NCBI GenBank assembly: GCA_937888925.1
Contig: CALARM010001011.1
Coordinates: 1-8,015 of the forward strand
Reading direction: 5' to 3'
Length of the DNA stretch: 8,015 bases
From: an uncultured Synergistia bacterium
GTDB taxonomy: Bacteria > Eremiobacterota > SpSt-956 > JAKJGF01
Of the stretch, positions 1-6,273 are shown piece by piece. Below the pieces are notes generated by a model. The model made no database searches, was not told the DNA's origin, and saw only the letters and a list, made by a program, of their open reading frames with translations. Numbering within the stretch: the stretch's first letter is position 1; each line of letters begins with the position of its first letter. The position numbers and the translations under genes were made by a program.

Positions 1-4
1 AGGA

Positions 5-1219
5 TTAAATAAATTTCTTCATAGCTTCTTTATCTATTAACTTACCATGACTTACTACATAGAGAGGTTCTTTATGATACATAATAGCTTCATAAACACT
101 CTTTCCGTCGAGGACTACCATGTGGGCAGGGTGTCCTTCCGCAATAGAAAAATCTTTTACATTCATTGCTTTTCCCGCATTGATTGTTACCATATCGTAA
201 ATAGTTTCCATTTCCTGATATGTTGTCATCCAGAGGAGATGGACATTTAAGAAGGCAACTTCAAGCATGCTGTTCTGGCCGAAGGGATAATAGGCATCCA
301 CTACATCATCCTGTCCGAGTGCTACAAGACATTTTTCTGCCAGCAGTTCTTTTACCTTTGCATGAAGGGGCCCTGTATGAGGGTCACTGATGACACCCAT
401 CTCTGCCTGTTTAAGGAGAGCTGCTATTTTCTTGAAATATGGTCCCGGATAAAGAGCCATAGCTCTTGCGTGATGGGCAAGGGAACGGCCCGGTCTCTTT
501 GCTTTTATTGTAGCCACTGCAAGTTTCTCAAGTGTCCTTAATCCGGGATCTCCTGCATCATCGACAAGCATGGATATATCTTTATCATATTTTACAGCCA
601 GTTTCATCATGGCATCAATATGGGCCTGTTCATCTTCTTCTGTAAATTCTATCCAGGGAATACCGCCCACTACGTCTGCTCCCATTTTCATTGCCTTGTC
701 TATCAGTTTTTCTGTTCCCGGTTCTCTTACGACTCCATCCTGTGGAAATGCCACTACCTGTACATCGACAATATCTTTGAATTCCGATTTTGCCTGAAGA
801 AGTGCTTCTATACCTATGAGTTTTGCTTTTGAGTCTACATCTGCAAAAGCTCTGATATGAGTATTGCCGTTTATTGCAGCAAGAGCAAGAGCTTTTCTTA
901 CATTTTTAATAATCCAGTCTACTGCATATTTGTCTTTTACCCTTGCAGCAAGTTCTATTGCAGTCATAGCTGCACCCATATCTCCGCCGTGATATGATTT
1001 AAGAGCTTCTTCATCCATCATCTGAAGGGTGTAAACTTTACATAGATGAAGGTGGGCATTGCAAAAAGACTCTGTCACAAGTTTTCCGTCGGCATTTATT
1101 TCCTTTTTACCTTTGTCTTTAAGATTTTGTTTGATTTTCGCAATTTTTCCACCTTTGATTGCTATGTCCTGAGTTTCTTTTGCACCCCTCAGCAGGGCAT
1201 TTCTGATGATGAGATCCAT
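5..1219 (-). CDS. Cytosine-deaminase-like amidohydrolase, altered active site
   Basis: A complete 404-aa protein of the amidohydrolase superfamily, closest by eye to bacterial cytosine deaminase (CodA, 427 aa). The start is ATG at 1219, preceded by AAGGAGG at 1230-1236; a longer reading frame to 1333 has no ribosome site and an unconserved N-terminus. Seen: the N-terminal strand 'MDLIIRNALL', the metal motif NAHLHL (H56, H58), HIRAFADVD (121-129), AFPQDG (157-162), ADVVGGIP (181-188), HH (249-250), and LGQDDVVDAYYPFG (301-314), with D304 matching the CodA metal-ligand aspartate. Odd: CodA has HCDE on barrel strand 5 (H214 metal ligand, E217 catalytic), but here the aligned segment is MLVDDAGD, giving L218 and D221; a CodA histidine in HVRTHVDV is F125. 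Nucleobase deamination is therefore only a family-level guess; the enzyme may use another substrate or a changed metal site. It is transcribed away from the middle block. The predicted cytoplasmic location rests on the lack of a signal peptide. Confidence 0.88.
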   Translation of the reverse strand: MDLIIRNALLRGAKETQDIAIKGGKIAKIKQNLKDKGKKEINADGKLVTESFCNAHLHLCKVYTLQMMDEEALKSYHGGDMGAAMTAIELAARVKDKYAVDWIIKNVRKALALAAINGNTHIRAFADVDSKAKLIGIEALLQAKSEFKDIVDVQVVAFPQDGVVREPGTEKLIDKAMKMGADVVGGIPWIEFTEEDEQAHIDAMMKLAVKYDKDISMLVDDAGDPGLRTLEKLAVATIKAKRPGRSLAHHARAMALYPGPYFKKIAALLKQAEMGVISDPHTGPLHAKVKELLAEKCLVALGQDDVVDAYYPFGQNSMLEVAFLNVHLLWMTTYQEMETIYDMVTINAGKAMNVKDFSIAEGHPAHMVVLDGKSVYEAIMYHKEPLYVVSHGKLIDKEAMKKFI

Positions 1220-1255
1220 ATTAATAATCCTCCTTAAAATTTTAATGTAGAGATA

Positions 1256-1290
1256 TGGAATAATAATATCAAAATTTTTTTCTCTGTCAA
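1256..1290 (-). promoter_or_regulatory. Sigma70-like promoter of the amidohydrolase gene
   Basis: On the minus strand a perfect -35 TTGACA (1290-1285) is followed after 16 bases by TATTAT (1268-1263); a second TATTAT overlaps at 1265-1260 with 19-base spacing. The predicted transcript would begin near 1256, leaving a leader of about 35 bases that contains the AAGGAGG ribosome site. No operator-like palindrome was evident. Confidence 0.7.
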
Positions 1291-1373
1291 GAAGAAAATA
1301 AGTGATCGGCGATTTATTACGACATAAAATCATGGGGAGATTTTATATGATTTATACCAGGCAGATACAGTAC

Positions 1374-1414
1374 AAAACTCTGAGAGCATGTTGAACACAT
1401 GCTCTCAGAGTTTT
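1374..1414 (-). terminator. Rho-independent terminator after the 141-aa gene
   Basis: A perfect 18-bp stem (1374-1391 pairs with 1397-1414) closes a 5-base loop. It lies about 40 bases beyond the stop of the minus-strand gene 1453-1878, so that gene is the natural client. Read on the minus strand the stem ends in TTTT then GTA, a short U-tract; on the plus strand it ends in TTTTT then ATT. It may work in both directions, but no plus-strand gene ends nearby. The rest of 1334-1452 holds nothing I can identify. Confidence 0.85.
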
Positions 1415-1452
1415 TATTCCCGTGATGTTATATATTCATAATCTACAGGTTT

Positions 1453-1878
1453 TTAATATATACCATCTGCCCAACCATCTATATTATATGTAATTACATT
1501 AGTTTTTTTATTGACAGTCACAGTTTCAGTTGCTTCTTTCTGGGAATTTTCTTTCTCAATCACAACTGATGGGTCACCGAGGCCAAATAGTCCGTTTTTC
1601 GTTTTCATAGTTATGTGATCTTTACATTTTCTGGCATCAAGGAAATTGGCTTCTTTTGTATCAGGATCATAAAGTAAATGAGCATCCTGGATACCATAGC
1701 CGGCTTCCATCATGACATCGCCTTTACCTTTATTAAAGTCTATGTCGGCTCTGTCATCCACTTCTATCATTCTCTTAATTATATCATCTGTTTCACTGAT
1801 TATAGAAGTGGCTGCCTGATAAGCTTTTAATTGTTCATTTGATTTAAAGTTATTTATATCTCCCGGTTTTATTTTCAT
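1453..1878 (-). CDS. Hypothetical 141-aa polar protein
   Basis: I do not recognise this protein. The start is ATG at 1878 with AAAGGAGTG about 10 bases upstream; it has its own promoter and terminator, so it is probably a single-gene transcript. It has no signal peptide and no membrane segment. The first 50 residues are polar and probably helical (SNEQLKAYQAATSIISETDD, then IIKRMIEVDDRADIDF). A middle part follows with GDVMMEAGYGIQDAHLLYDP and a possible beta-rich C-terminal half (HITMKTKNGLFGLGDPSVVI, TETVTVNKKTNVITYNIDGW). No catalytic motif stands out; a single cysteine lies in DARKCKDH. Its opening, MKIKPGDINNF, resembles in style the MKINTNQS start of the glycine-zipper protein at 3224-3757, which may hint at a common export or targeting route, but that is speculative. 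Confidence 0.75.
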   Translation of the reverse strand: MKIKPGDINNFKSNEQLKAYQAATSIISETDDIIKRMIEVDDRADIDFNKGKGDVMMEAGYGIQDAHLLYDPDTKEANFLDARKCKDHITMKTKNGLFGLGDPSVVIEKENSQKEATETVTVNKKTNVITYNIDGWADGIY

Positions 1879-1938
1879 TAACTATATCACTCCTTTACCA
1901 AATTTTAACTTATTGTTTAAATAATACCACATAAATAT

Positions 1939-1974
1939 AAAAATCTTTATAATATTTTGTTAAAAAAATGTTAA
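1939..1974 (-). promoter_or_regulatory. Sigma70-like promoter of the 141-aa gene
   Basis: Minus strand: -35 TTAACA (1974-1969), 17-base spacer, -10 TATAAA (1951-1946), each one mismatch from consensus. The predicted start near 1939 gives a leader of about 60 bases before the ATG at 1878. It lies back to back with the promoter of the divergent gene at 2150. Confidence 0.6.
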
Positions 1975-2094
1975 TTTTTTTAACATGGAGTACAGGAATT
2001 TTCATTTTTGAATTTTTATTGTATAATAAAATACTATTTTGACTAATTTTCTGTTTTAAAAATTTTGATTTTTAAACATGGTCTAAATATTTTA

Positions 2095-2127
2095 TTGACG
2101 TCACGAAGTAAAATATTATATTATAAA
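2095..2127 (+). promoter_or_regulatory. Sigma70-like promoter of the secreted peptidase gene
   Basis: Plus strand: TTGACG (2095-2100), five of six matches to the -35 consensus, followed by a TATATTATAAA stretch (2117-2127) offering TATATT at 16-base spacing or TATTAT at 18. The leader would be short, about 20-25 bases, and carries AAAAGGAG at 2133-2140. The rest of 1975-2094 is AT-rich; it also has a TATAAT at 2022-2027 on the plus strand, without a convincing -35. Confidence 0.6.
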
Positions 2128-2149
2128 ACTATAAAAGGAGTTGATTTAT

Positions 2150-3091
2150 TTGAAAATATTTAAATTTTTACTTATTCTATTCTGTCTCTTTACACTTCCG
2201 TTACTGGGTCAGACAAATTTTCCTTCTGTATATATTGACGGTAAATTATTTCAGGGAAGAGTCATACTTTATAACAATATTTTATATGCAGACTGTGATG
2301 ATCTCATGAAAGCAGTAAATGGAACACATATCTATAATATGGCAGAAAATAAACATTATATAAATAACAGATATTTTTCTAATGACTATGTATATACCTA
2401 TCAGAATCGATTTTATGTTTATCTGAAATATGCAGTTCAACATGCAGGGGCAAGTAAATCTATGTATGATTCTTCTACAAATAGCATAATTATAGAATTC
2501 CCGTCATCTCAGGCAGCAGTTTATCCGACCCCTTCTTCTGCTAAAGGAGAAAAAGTTTCTAATTTTAATGATGTAAAAACTGCAGAAGGAGGACTTACAG
2601 AACATTATCAGCAAAATGAACAGTTAGATGCTATTTTGAAAGAAGTTTCGGCAGGTCTTTACAGTAAATATGGCATGCAGGTTCCATGTGCATTGCAGGT
2701 TATGTCTGTTGATGAGGAAGAACTTCTGCATATAGCTCATGATGAAAAACTTGCAGATGCCGCTATAGCAGGTCTTTACTGGAGACAGAAGATTTATATT
2801 CAATACGGCCTCTCTACTTCAAGAATATATGAGGTTATGGCTCATGAATTTACCCATGCATGGCAGCAATATAACTGTCCCTTAGATCAGGAACAACTGC
2901 TCATAGAAGGTTTTGCCGAATGGGTGGCTTATAAATACTCTCAGGGCAGGACTTCAGGAGGCTCTTTTACAAATAAAGGAAATACAGTATATGGAAAGGG
3001 ATTGAAGTTTTTCCAGGATATGGAAAAAAAGCTTGGTGAAACGGCTGTTTTTGATTATGTAAAGAAAAATAAAAGTGCCGTTCCTTATTAA
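2150..3091 (+). CDS. Secreted HEFTH zinc metallopeptidase with CuAO-N-like domain
   Basis: Predicted exported metallopeptidase, 313 aa from TTG at 2150. I chose this TTG because AAAAGGAG (2133-2140) sits 9 bases ahead; the TTG at 2141 abuts the ribosome site and is too close. Residues 1-20 form a signal peptide (MKIFK, hydrophobic FLLILFCLFTLPLL, then GQ). Residues about 26-117 hold two related halves (VYIDGKLFQGRVILYNNILY... and YINNRYFSND...NRFYVYLKYAVQHAG...SIIIEF) resembling the copper amine oxidase N-terminal-like beta domain common in surface proteins. A linker rich in Ser/Pro follows. The C-terminal part has the zincin motif HEFTHAW (H232, E233, H236), then LIEGFAEWVAY, with E253 or E257 as likely third zinc ligand, a gluzincin-like spacing. 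The substrate is unknown. The last codons and the stop lie inside the terminator hairpin. Single-gene transcript, divergent from the 141-aa gene and convergent with the glycine-zipper gene. Confidence 0.85.
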   Translation: MKIFKFLLILFCLFTLPLLGQTNFPSVYIDGKLFQGRVILYNNILYADCDDLMKAVNGTHIYNMAENKHYINNRYFSNDYVYTYQNRFYVYLKYAVQHAGASKSMYDSSTNSIIIEFPSSQAAVYPTPSSAKGEKVSNFNDVKTAEGGLTEHYQQNEQLDAILKEVSAGLYSKYGMQVPCALQVMSVDEEELLHIAHDEKLADAAIAGLYWRQKIYIQYGLSTSRIYEVMAHEFTHAWQQYNCPLDQEQLLIEGFAEWVAYKYSQGRTSGGSFTNKGNTVYGKGLKFFQDMEKKLGETAVFDYVKKNKSAVPY

Positions 3092-3134
3092 TCTCTTACC
3101 TGAAGAAAGATTAACACAGGGAACAGCACTTTTT
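3071..3134. terminator. Bidirectional terminator overlapping a coding end
   Basis: Imperfect long hairpin: AAAAGTGC (3071-3078) pairs with GCACTTTT (3126-3133), GTTCC with GGAAC after one mismatch, and, past a small internal loop, TTAATCT with AGATTAA. On the plus strand it ends in TTTTT; on the minus strand the same stem ends in CTTTTATTTTTC. It thus serves both the peptidase gene ending at 3091 and the convergent glycine-zipper gene ending at 3224. The left arm encodes the last residues of the peptidase, and its TAA stop (3089-3091) lies in the hairpin. Confidence 0.75.
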
Positions 3135-3223
3135 AGATAGACTGATATTTGCAATATTCAGCTTTTGAACATTAAAAAAACTGTAGTCATTACTGGAGCT
3201 ATAAATAAAAAATCTACATCTGG

Positions 3224-3757
3224 CTATTTACTCTCCGGCCACCCGGTCTGGCTGGCGGCTATCATGCCTGTTAATACTCCTCCTATGCCTCCTGCCACTA
3301 TTCCTCCCAGCCCTCCTCCTATTCCTACCGCCCCTGCTGCTCCCATAACTCCAAAAGCTGAAATGACCACATTATGATGCCTGTTACAGGCTTTATCTGA
3401 AAGCAGACTACTTCCGCAAGGCAGAAGAGTTGAAGACATACTTGAACCAACCATCCCACCCATCATAGCCATTGCCCCTCCAAATGCTGCTAAAATAAAT
3501 TTTCCTGCCGGTCTCATATCTGAAAGAAAAGTCCCTGCTACAATTGCAGCACCGGCTGCTACACCTGCAAAACCGGCTGCATTATCGAAGTCTTTTATGA
3601 ATTTAAGATGTTTTCCCATTAAAAAAACTTCATCTTTATCCTTCCCAAATTTCACATCTAAAATAGCTTTATCCTCAGATAGGGCCCCCTCTTTCCGGGT
3701 GGTGTTTTTATTTGTTTGTAATCTGGGGTCCATAGATTGATTTGTGTTGATTTTCAC
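3224..3757 (-). CDS. Glycine-zipper, membrane-like protein
   Basis: Protein of 177 aa with no recognised family. I place the start at GTG 3757 because AGAAAGGAG ends 6 bases upstream; an upstream in-frame ATG at 3802 has no ribosome site. Residues 1-40 are polar and start MKINTNQSMDPRLQTNKNT. Residues about 42-56 are charged, and then come small-residue hydrophobic stretches: about 43-61 onward AAGFAGVAAGAAIVAGTF, then FILAAFGGAMAMMGGMVGSS, and near the C-terminus a long GxxxG-rich run (GAAGAVGIGGGLGGIVAGGI and on to VLTGMIAA). Between them is a soluble loop with two cysteines (LPCGSSLLSDKACNRHH). There is no N-terminal signal peptide. Glycine zippers occur in membrane-inserting toxins, lysis proteins and translocator-like proteins, and also in harmless envelope proteins, so the role is open. 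It starts 54 bases after the 480-aa peptidase stop with no terminator between, so the two are probably co-transcribed. Confidence 0.75.
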   Translation of the reverse strand: MKINTNQSMDPRLQTNKNTTRKEGALSEDKAILDVKFGKDKDEVFLMGKHLKFIKDFDNAAGFAGVAAGAAIVAGTFLSDMRPAGKFILAAFGGAMAMMGGMVGSSMSSTLLPCGSSLLSDKACNRHHNVVISAFGVMGAAGAVGIGGGLGGIVAGGIGGVLTGMIAASQTGWPESK

Positions 3758-3811
3758 GATTTTCTCCTTTCTGTATTTACAAAATTCATCTGTTTTTAAC
3801 AATTGACTTTT

Positions 3812-5254
3812 TTAGTCTGTTTCATTTAACAGACTCTGTATAGCCTTATAAGAATCTTTCATTACACCTAATGATTTTTTTACATGATTATATTCATCTG
3901 TTCCCTCTTTATTATAACTTAAGTAATCTTCCATTTGAGCCATTTTGTTCTTGAAGCCATCAGGGTCCAATTTATACGTTTTAAAAGTTTCGGCAAAAAA
4001 TTCATCTTTATCTTTACGTGTATATTTCTCATGATGGCCAGTCTCATCAGAATAATTTAAAGAGTTTACCCATGGGTCATATTTATCATAAATATAGTTA
4101 GGATCTTTCTTTCTTCCAATTTCGTCTAATTTTCTATTATCCAGCATGTCAGCCTTAGCTGAACTTATTTCACCCCGTTCTAACTGTGCACGGAGCTCGT
4201 TCCTATTAGCTATCAATTCCTCATCATTCAGTATTTCATTAATAAGTTCTTTGGAAAATACTTTTCCTGCTCCCGGCTCAAATCCTCGTTTTCTTGCATC
4301 TGCTTCAAGCTCCATACCTCTTGTATAGAGGTCTTTTCCTTCAGAATCTCTTAGCGTATAAAATTGATCTTTTTCATCATACGTTTCTTTACCTTCTTTT
4401 ACTGCCATTTCTTTCAATTTAGCAGAAAATGCATGACCATATTCATGTGTTAGATTCCCTACTATTTCTTCATCACTTAATGCATTGCCGGTCATGGGAT
4501 GCCTGGTATAAAGATCTATTTTTTTCTTTCCTGGATAAGTTGTTCCTCCGGCAACTCCTTTAGGATCTTGTCCGTTCACATCTATTAAGAAATCCGATTT
4601 ATATTTTTCAGGCACACCTTTATCCAGCGTTGAAACAAGATCCTTTAACATGTTCTCTTTCTCTTCATCTATGTTATTTCCATTATTTGACCATTTAATA
4701 CCTGCTTCCCCTGGAGACGTCTCGGAAGTTTCTTTGCCAGATGACGGTATCTCTTCTCCTTCCGGAAGTGTTTTGATATTTATTAATCTTCCTCTCGAAG
4801 GTAAATTTTCTCTTGACTCTACCGCCTGTTCCCCTGTAATACCTTTTGCCTTTTCATACTGTTCTCTGAGATATTCTCTGGCAGCCATGGGATCAGATGG
4901 TAGATTATTGAACCTCTGTTCTCTGAGAGGTTCCGCTTTTGTGGTGTAAAGAGAGTCTGTATTATTTTCTTCATAAAAATTCGAATAAGCCGGCTGTTCT
5001 GATATGGAACTTGTGTCTTCCTGTCTGTTGTTAAATTGTTCCCGTCTCTTTACACCGGAAGGGGTATTTTTAAGTCTGTTATTATAGCTGGTATTGGTTG
5101 AATTGCTTCCCAGACTGTCATCTAACCTTTCATCTATTTGCTCGAAGTTATCTTCCCTGGCCTGTGTTTTAGTAGCCGGCTTTTGATTATCTTTCTTTTG
5201 TAACTTTGATTCCCTTATTCTGTTATAAGCTGAATTTGAACTGATTTCTGTCAA
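3812..5254 (-). CDS. HEYGH zinc metallopeptidase with disordered N-terminus, toxin-like
   Basis: Predicted zinc metallopeptidase, 480 aa, starting at TTG 5254 with TAGGAGGGA about 7 bases upstream. Residues 1-195 are polar, low in hydrophobics, rich in Asn/Ser/Glu/Arg and probably unfolded; there is no signal peptide or membrane segment. The folded part begins near 196. It contains AGGTTYPGKKKIDLYT (235-250) and NLTHEYGHAFSAKL (267-280) with H270, E271 and H274 as catalytic HExxH. Two candidates for the third ligand exist: E315 in GMELEADARKRGF, which recalls M48-type peptidases and is 41 residues on, and E422 in DEFFAETFKTY, which recalls the anthrax lethal-factor-like (ATLF) fold, where a ...FAE.F segment follows the zinc motif. 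I favour the ATLF-like reading because the segment is followed by LDPDGFK, as in toxin peptidases. The long unfolded N-terminus without a signal peptide would fit an effector exported by a dedicated machine, but no such machine is in view. First gene of a likely two-gene unit. Confidence 0.85.
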   Translation of the reverse strand: MTEISSNSAYNRIRESKLQKKDNQKPATKTQAREDNFEQIDERLDDSLGSNSTNTSYNNRLKNTPSGVKRREQFNNRQEDTSSISEQPAYSNFYEENNTDSLYTTKAEPLREQRFNNLPSDPMAAREYLREQYEKAKGITGEQAVESRENLPSRGRLINIKTLPEGEEIPSSGKETSETSPGEAGIKWSNNGNNIDEEKENMLKDLVSTLDKGVPEKYKSDFLIDVNGQDPKGVAGGTTYPGKKKIDLYTRHPMTGNALSDEEIVGNLTHEYGHAFSAKLKEMAVKEGKETYDEKDQFYTLRDSEGKDLYTRGMELEADARKRGFEPGAGKVFSKELINEILNDEELIANRNELRAQLERGEISSAKADMLDNRKLDEIGRKKDPNYIYDKYDPWVNSLNYSDETGHHEKYTRKDKDEFFAETFKTYKLDPDGFKNKMAQMEDYLSYNKEGTDEYNHVKKSLGVMKDSYKAIQSLLNETD

Positions 5255-5306
5255 AATTAATCCCTCCTAAAAAAATTAAATATTTATCTGATGTTTTTTA
5301 TATACA

Positions 5307-5317
5307 TGTACTGTACA
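5307..5317. promoter_or_regulatory. Short palindrome upstream of the HEYGH peptidase
   Basis: TGTACTGTACA is an 11-base inverted repeat 53 bases upstream of the TTG start, in the likely promoter or leader region of the peptidase and glycine-zipper unit. It could be an operator half-site pair, but it is short. Nearby minus-strand -10-like sequences are TATAAT (5360-5355) and TATACT (near 5329), neither with a good -35. The remainder of 5255-5432 is very AT-rich with no other structure. Confidence 0.25.
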
Positions 5318-5374
5318 ATTACCTCAGTATAATAATTAATATATTACCCTCTAATTATAATATTCTGAATTTAT

Positions 5375-5394
5375 AAAAAAAGTTCCCTTTTTTT
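5375..5394 (-). terminator. Possible weak terminator after the cystatin-like gene
   Basis: On the minus strand, about 40 bases past the stop at 5433, AAAAAAAG-GGAA-CTTTTTTT forms an 8-bp stem that contains one G-C pair and ends in a run of seven T. The stem is weak, but the location and T-run suit a terminator. If it fails, the cystatin-like gene and the downstream peptidase unit could share a transcript. Confidence 0.35.
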
Positions 5395-5432
5395 AATTTT
5401 TTTTTAATTTTTTTCATTTTATGAAATCAAAT

Positions 5433-6065
5433 TTAAATTTTCTTCCCTTCAGTAAAATTAAATTTATTCTGAAGGTCTATATATACGGTAAATTCCCATT
5501 CTTCAGTTTTTTCTCCGTTTTTTACAGTAGAATCGATTGTTATATTTCTTCCTGCTACAACCTGTGAATAGGCATGATTGACTTTTTCTATTTTTATGTT
5601 TTTATATTCTTCTTTTGTCGGAAAATATTCATTAAGAAATGTTACCGTATCGATTACATCTTTTTCATCTATAGAAATTTCCACGTAACCTCCCGGTATG
5701 GCAATATTATCTTCAAGAAGTTTTCCTTCTGTGAAATTGAAATTATTCTTTAAATCTATAAATACTATAAACTCCCATTTCTGATTTTTTTTCCCTTTTT
5801 CCACACTGCATATGAGTTTTATATTCTTTCCTGCCACAACCTGAGACCAGGCTTTCTCAACTTCCGTAATTACAAGGCCTTTATAGGTTTCATCTGTAAT
5901 AAAATAATCATGGAGATATGCCACTGTTTCAGATACAATCTGTTCTGTTACAGATATTTCGGTATAACCTCCTGCTATGTGTTCCGGCTGTGTTACCGTA
6001 TCGCCGGCACTGCAACCTGCAGCTATTATCATTACAAGAAACATGGATATAAAAATCGTTTTCAT
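5433..6065 (-). CDS. Tandem cystatin-like lipoprotein (predicted cysteine-protease inhibitor)
   Basis: Predicted surface lipoprotein of 210 aa. ATG at 6065 follows a strong GAGGAGG (6073-6079). Residues 1-17 form a lipoprotein signal ending in a lipobox (MIIAAGC), with C18 as the acylated residue. The rest is two copies of a cystatin-like unit with an exact 93-residue period: GGY at 32-34 and PGGY at 124-127; a helix-like segment ending YLHDYF / FLNEYF; SQVVAG-(K/R)-N at 74-81 and 167-174; a Trp-starting strand at W97 / W190; and FNFTEGK at 109-115 and 202-208. In cystatins the N-terminal Gly, the QxVxG loop and a PW loop form the wedge that blocks papain-like proteases. The first two are present in both copies; where PW would align (VFIDL / VYIDL) there is Asp-Leu. 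Inhibition of C1 peptidases is inferred. It is probably a single-gene transcript next to two metallopeptidases, which cystatins are not known to inhibit. Confidence 0.85.
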   Translation of the reverse strand: MKTIFISMFLVMIIAAGCSAGDTVTQPEHIAGGYTEISVTEQIVSETVAYLHDYFITDETYKGLVITEVEKAWSQVVAGKNIKLICSVEKGKKNQKWEFIVFIDLKNNFNFTEGKLLEDNIAIPGGYVEISIDEKDVIDTVTFLNEYFPTKEEYKNIKIEKVNHAYSQVVAGRNITIDSTVKNGEKTEEWEFTVYIDLQNKFNFTEGKKI

Positions 6066-6182
6066 ATTTATGCCTCCTCATAATATTATATTTAAATCAA
6101 TTTATTCTATTCCATTTGTGTTTTCTCCTTCTTTAAGACATTTGCCGGATAGTGTACAGGAATTTTTCAATTCTTTTAAAAG

Positions 6183-6218
6183 TTGTAATTTCAGGTATTT
6201 TCAACTATAATTAAGATT
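6183..6218 (+). promoter_or_regulatory. Promoter of the HD-AllH-AllF-like operon
   Basis: Plus strand: TTGTAA (6183-6188), a 17-base spacer, and a perfect -10 TATAAT (6206-6211). Transcription would begin near 6218, giving a leader of about 55 bases with no evident riboswitch fold. The intergenic stretch 6066-6182, shared with the divergent lipoprotein gene, is AT-rich; it has the small inverted repeats GAATT-TTTC-AATTC (6160-6173) and CTTTTAAAAG (6173-6182). A convincing promoter for the lipoprotein gene was not found. Confidence 0.6.
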
Positions 6219-6273
6219 TCACCGACCTGAACGTTACATAAGAAATTTACATAACACAGAAAGGACTGATATT

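Noticed and set aside
1220..1333. N-terminal extension of the amidohydrolase to the ATG at 1333.
   Set aside because: The extension is unlike the family, contains the promoter and the AAGGAGG ribosome site for the ATG at 1219, and has no ribosome site of its own.
3165..3377. Plus-strand reading frame encoding a proline-rich peptide.
   Set aside because: It is the antisense shadow of the glycine-rich gene (Gly codons GGN read as Pro codons in reverse) and has no ribosome site.
5381..5432. Long T-runs and A-runs, possibly a phase-variable tract.
   Set aside because: They lie outside coding sequence beyond the lipoprotein stop, fit ordinary AT-rich intergenic sequence or a weak terminator, and no single long homopolymer sits at a start or promoter position.
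5433..6065. Cystatin-like lipoprotein as immunity protein for the neighbouring metallopeptidases.
   Set aside because: Cystatins are known to act on cysteine peptidases and legumains, not on HExxH zinc peptidases, and the gene is not clearly in the same transcript; kept only as a remote option.
1990..6204. GTACAGGAATTTT at 1990-2002 and 6154-6166, with a related CAGGTATTTTCAA at 6192-6204, all in promoter regions.
   Set aside because: A 13-base match is not far from chance in an 8-kb AT-rich window, and the spacing to the -10 elements differs, so I do not call a shared operator. A genome-wide count upstream of genes would decide.
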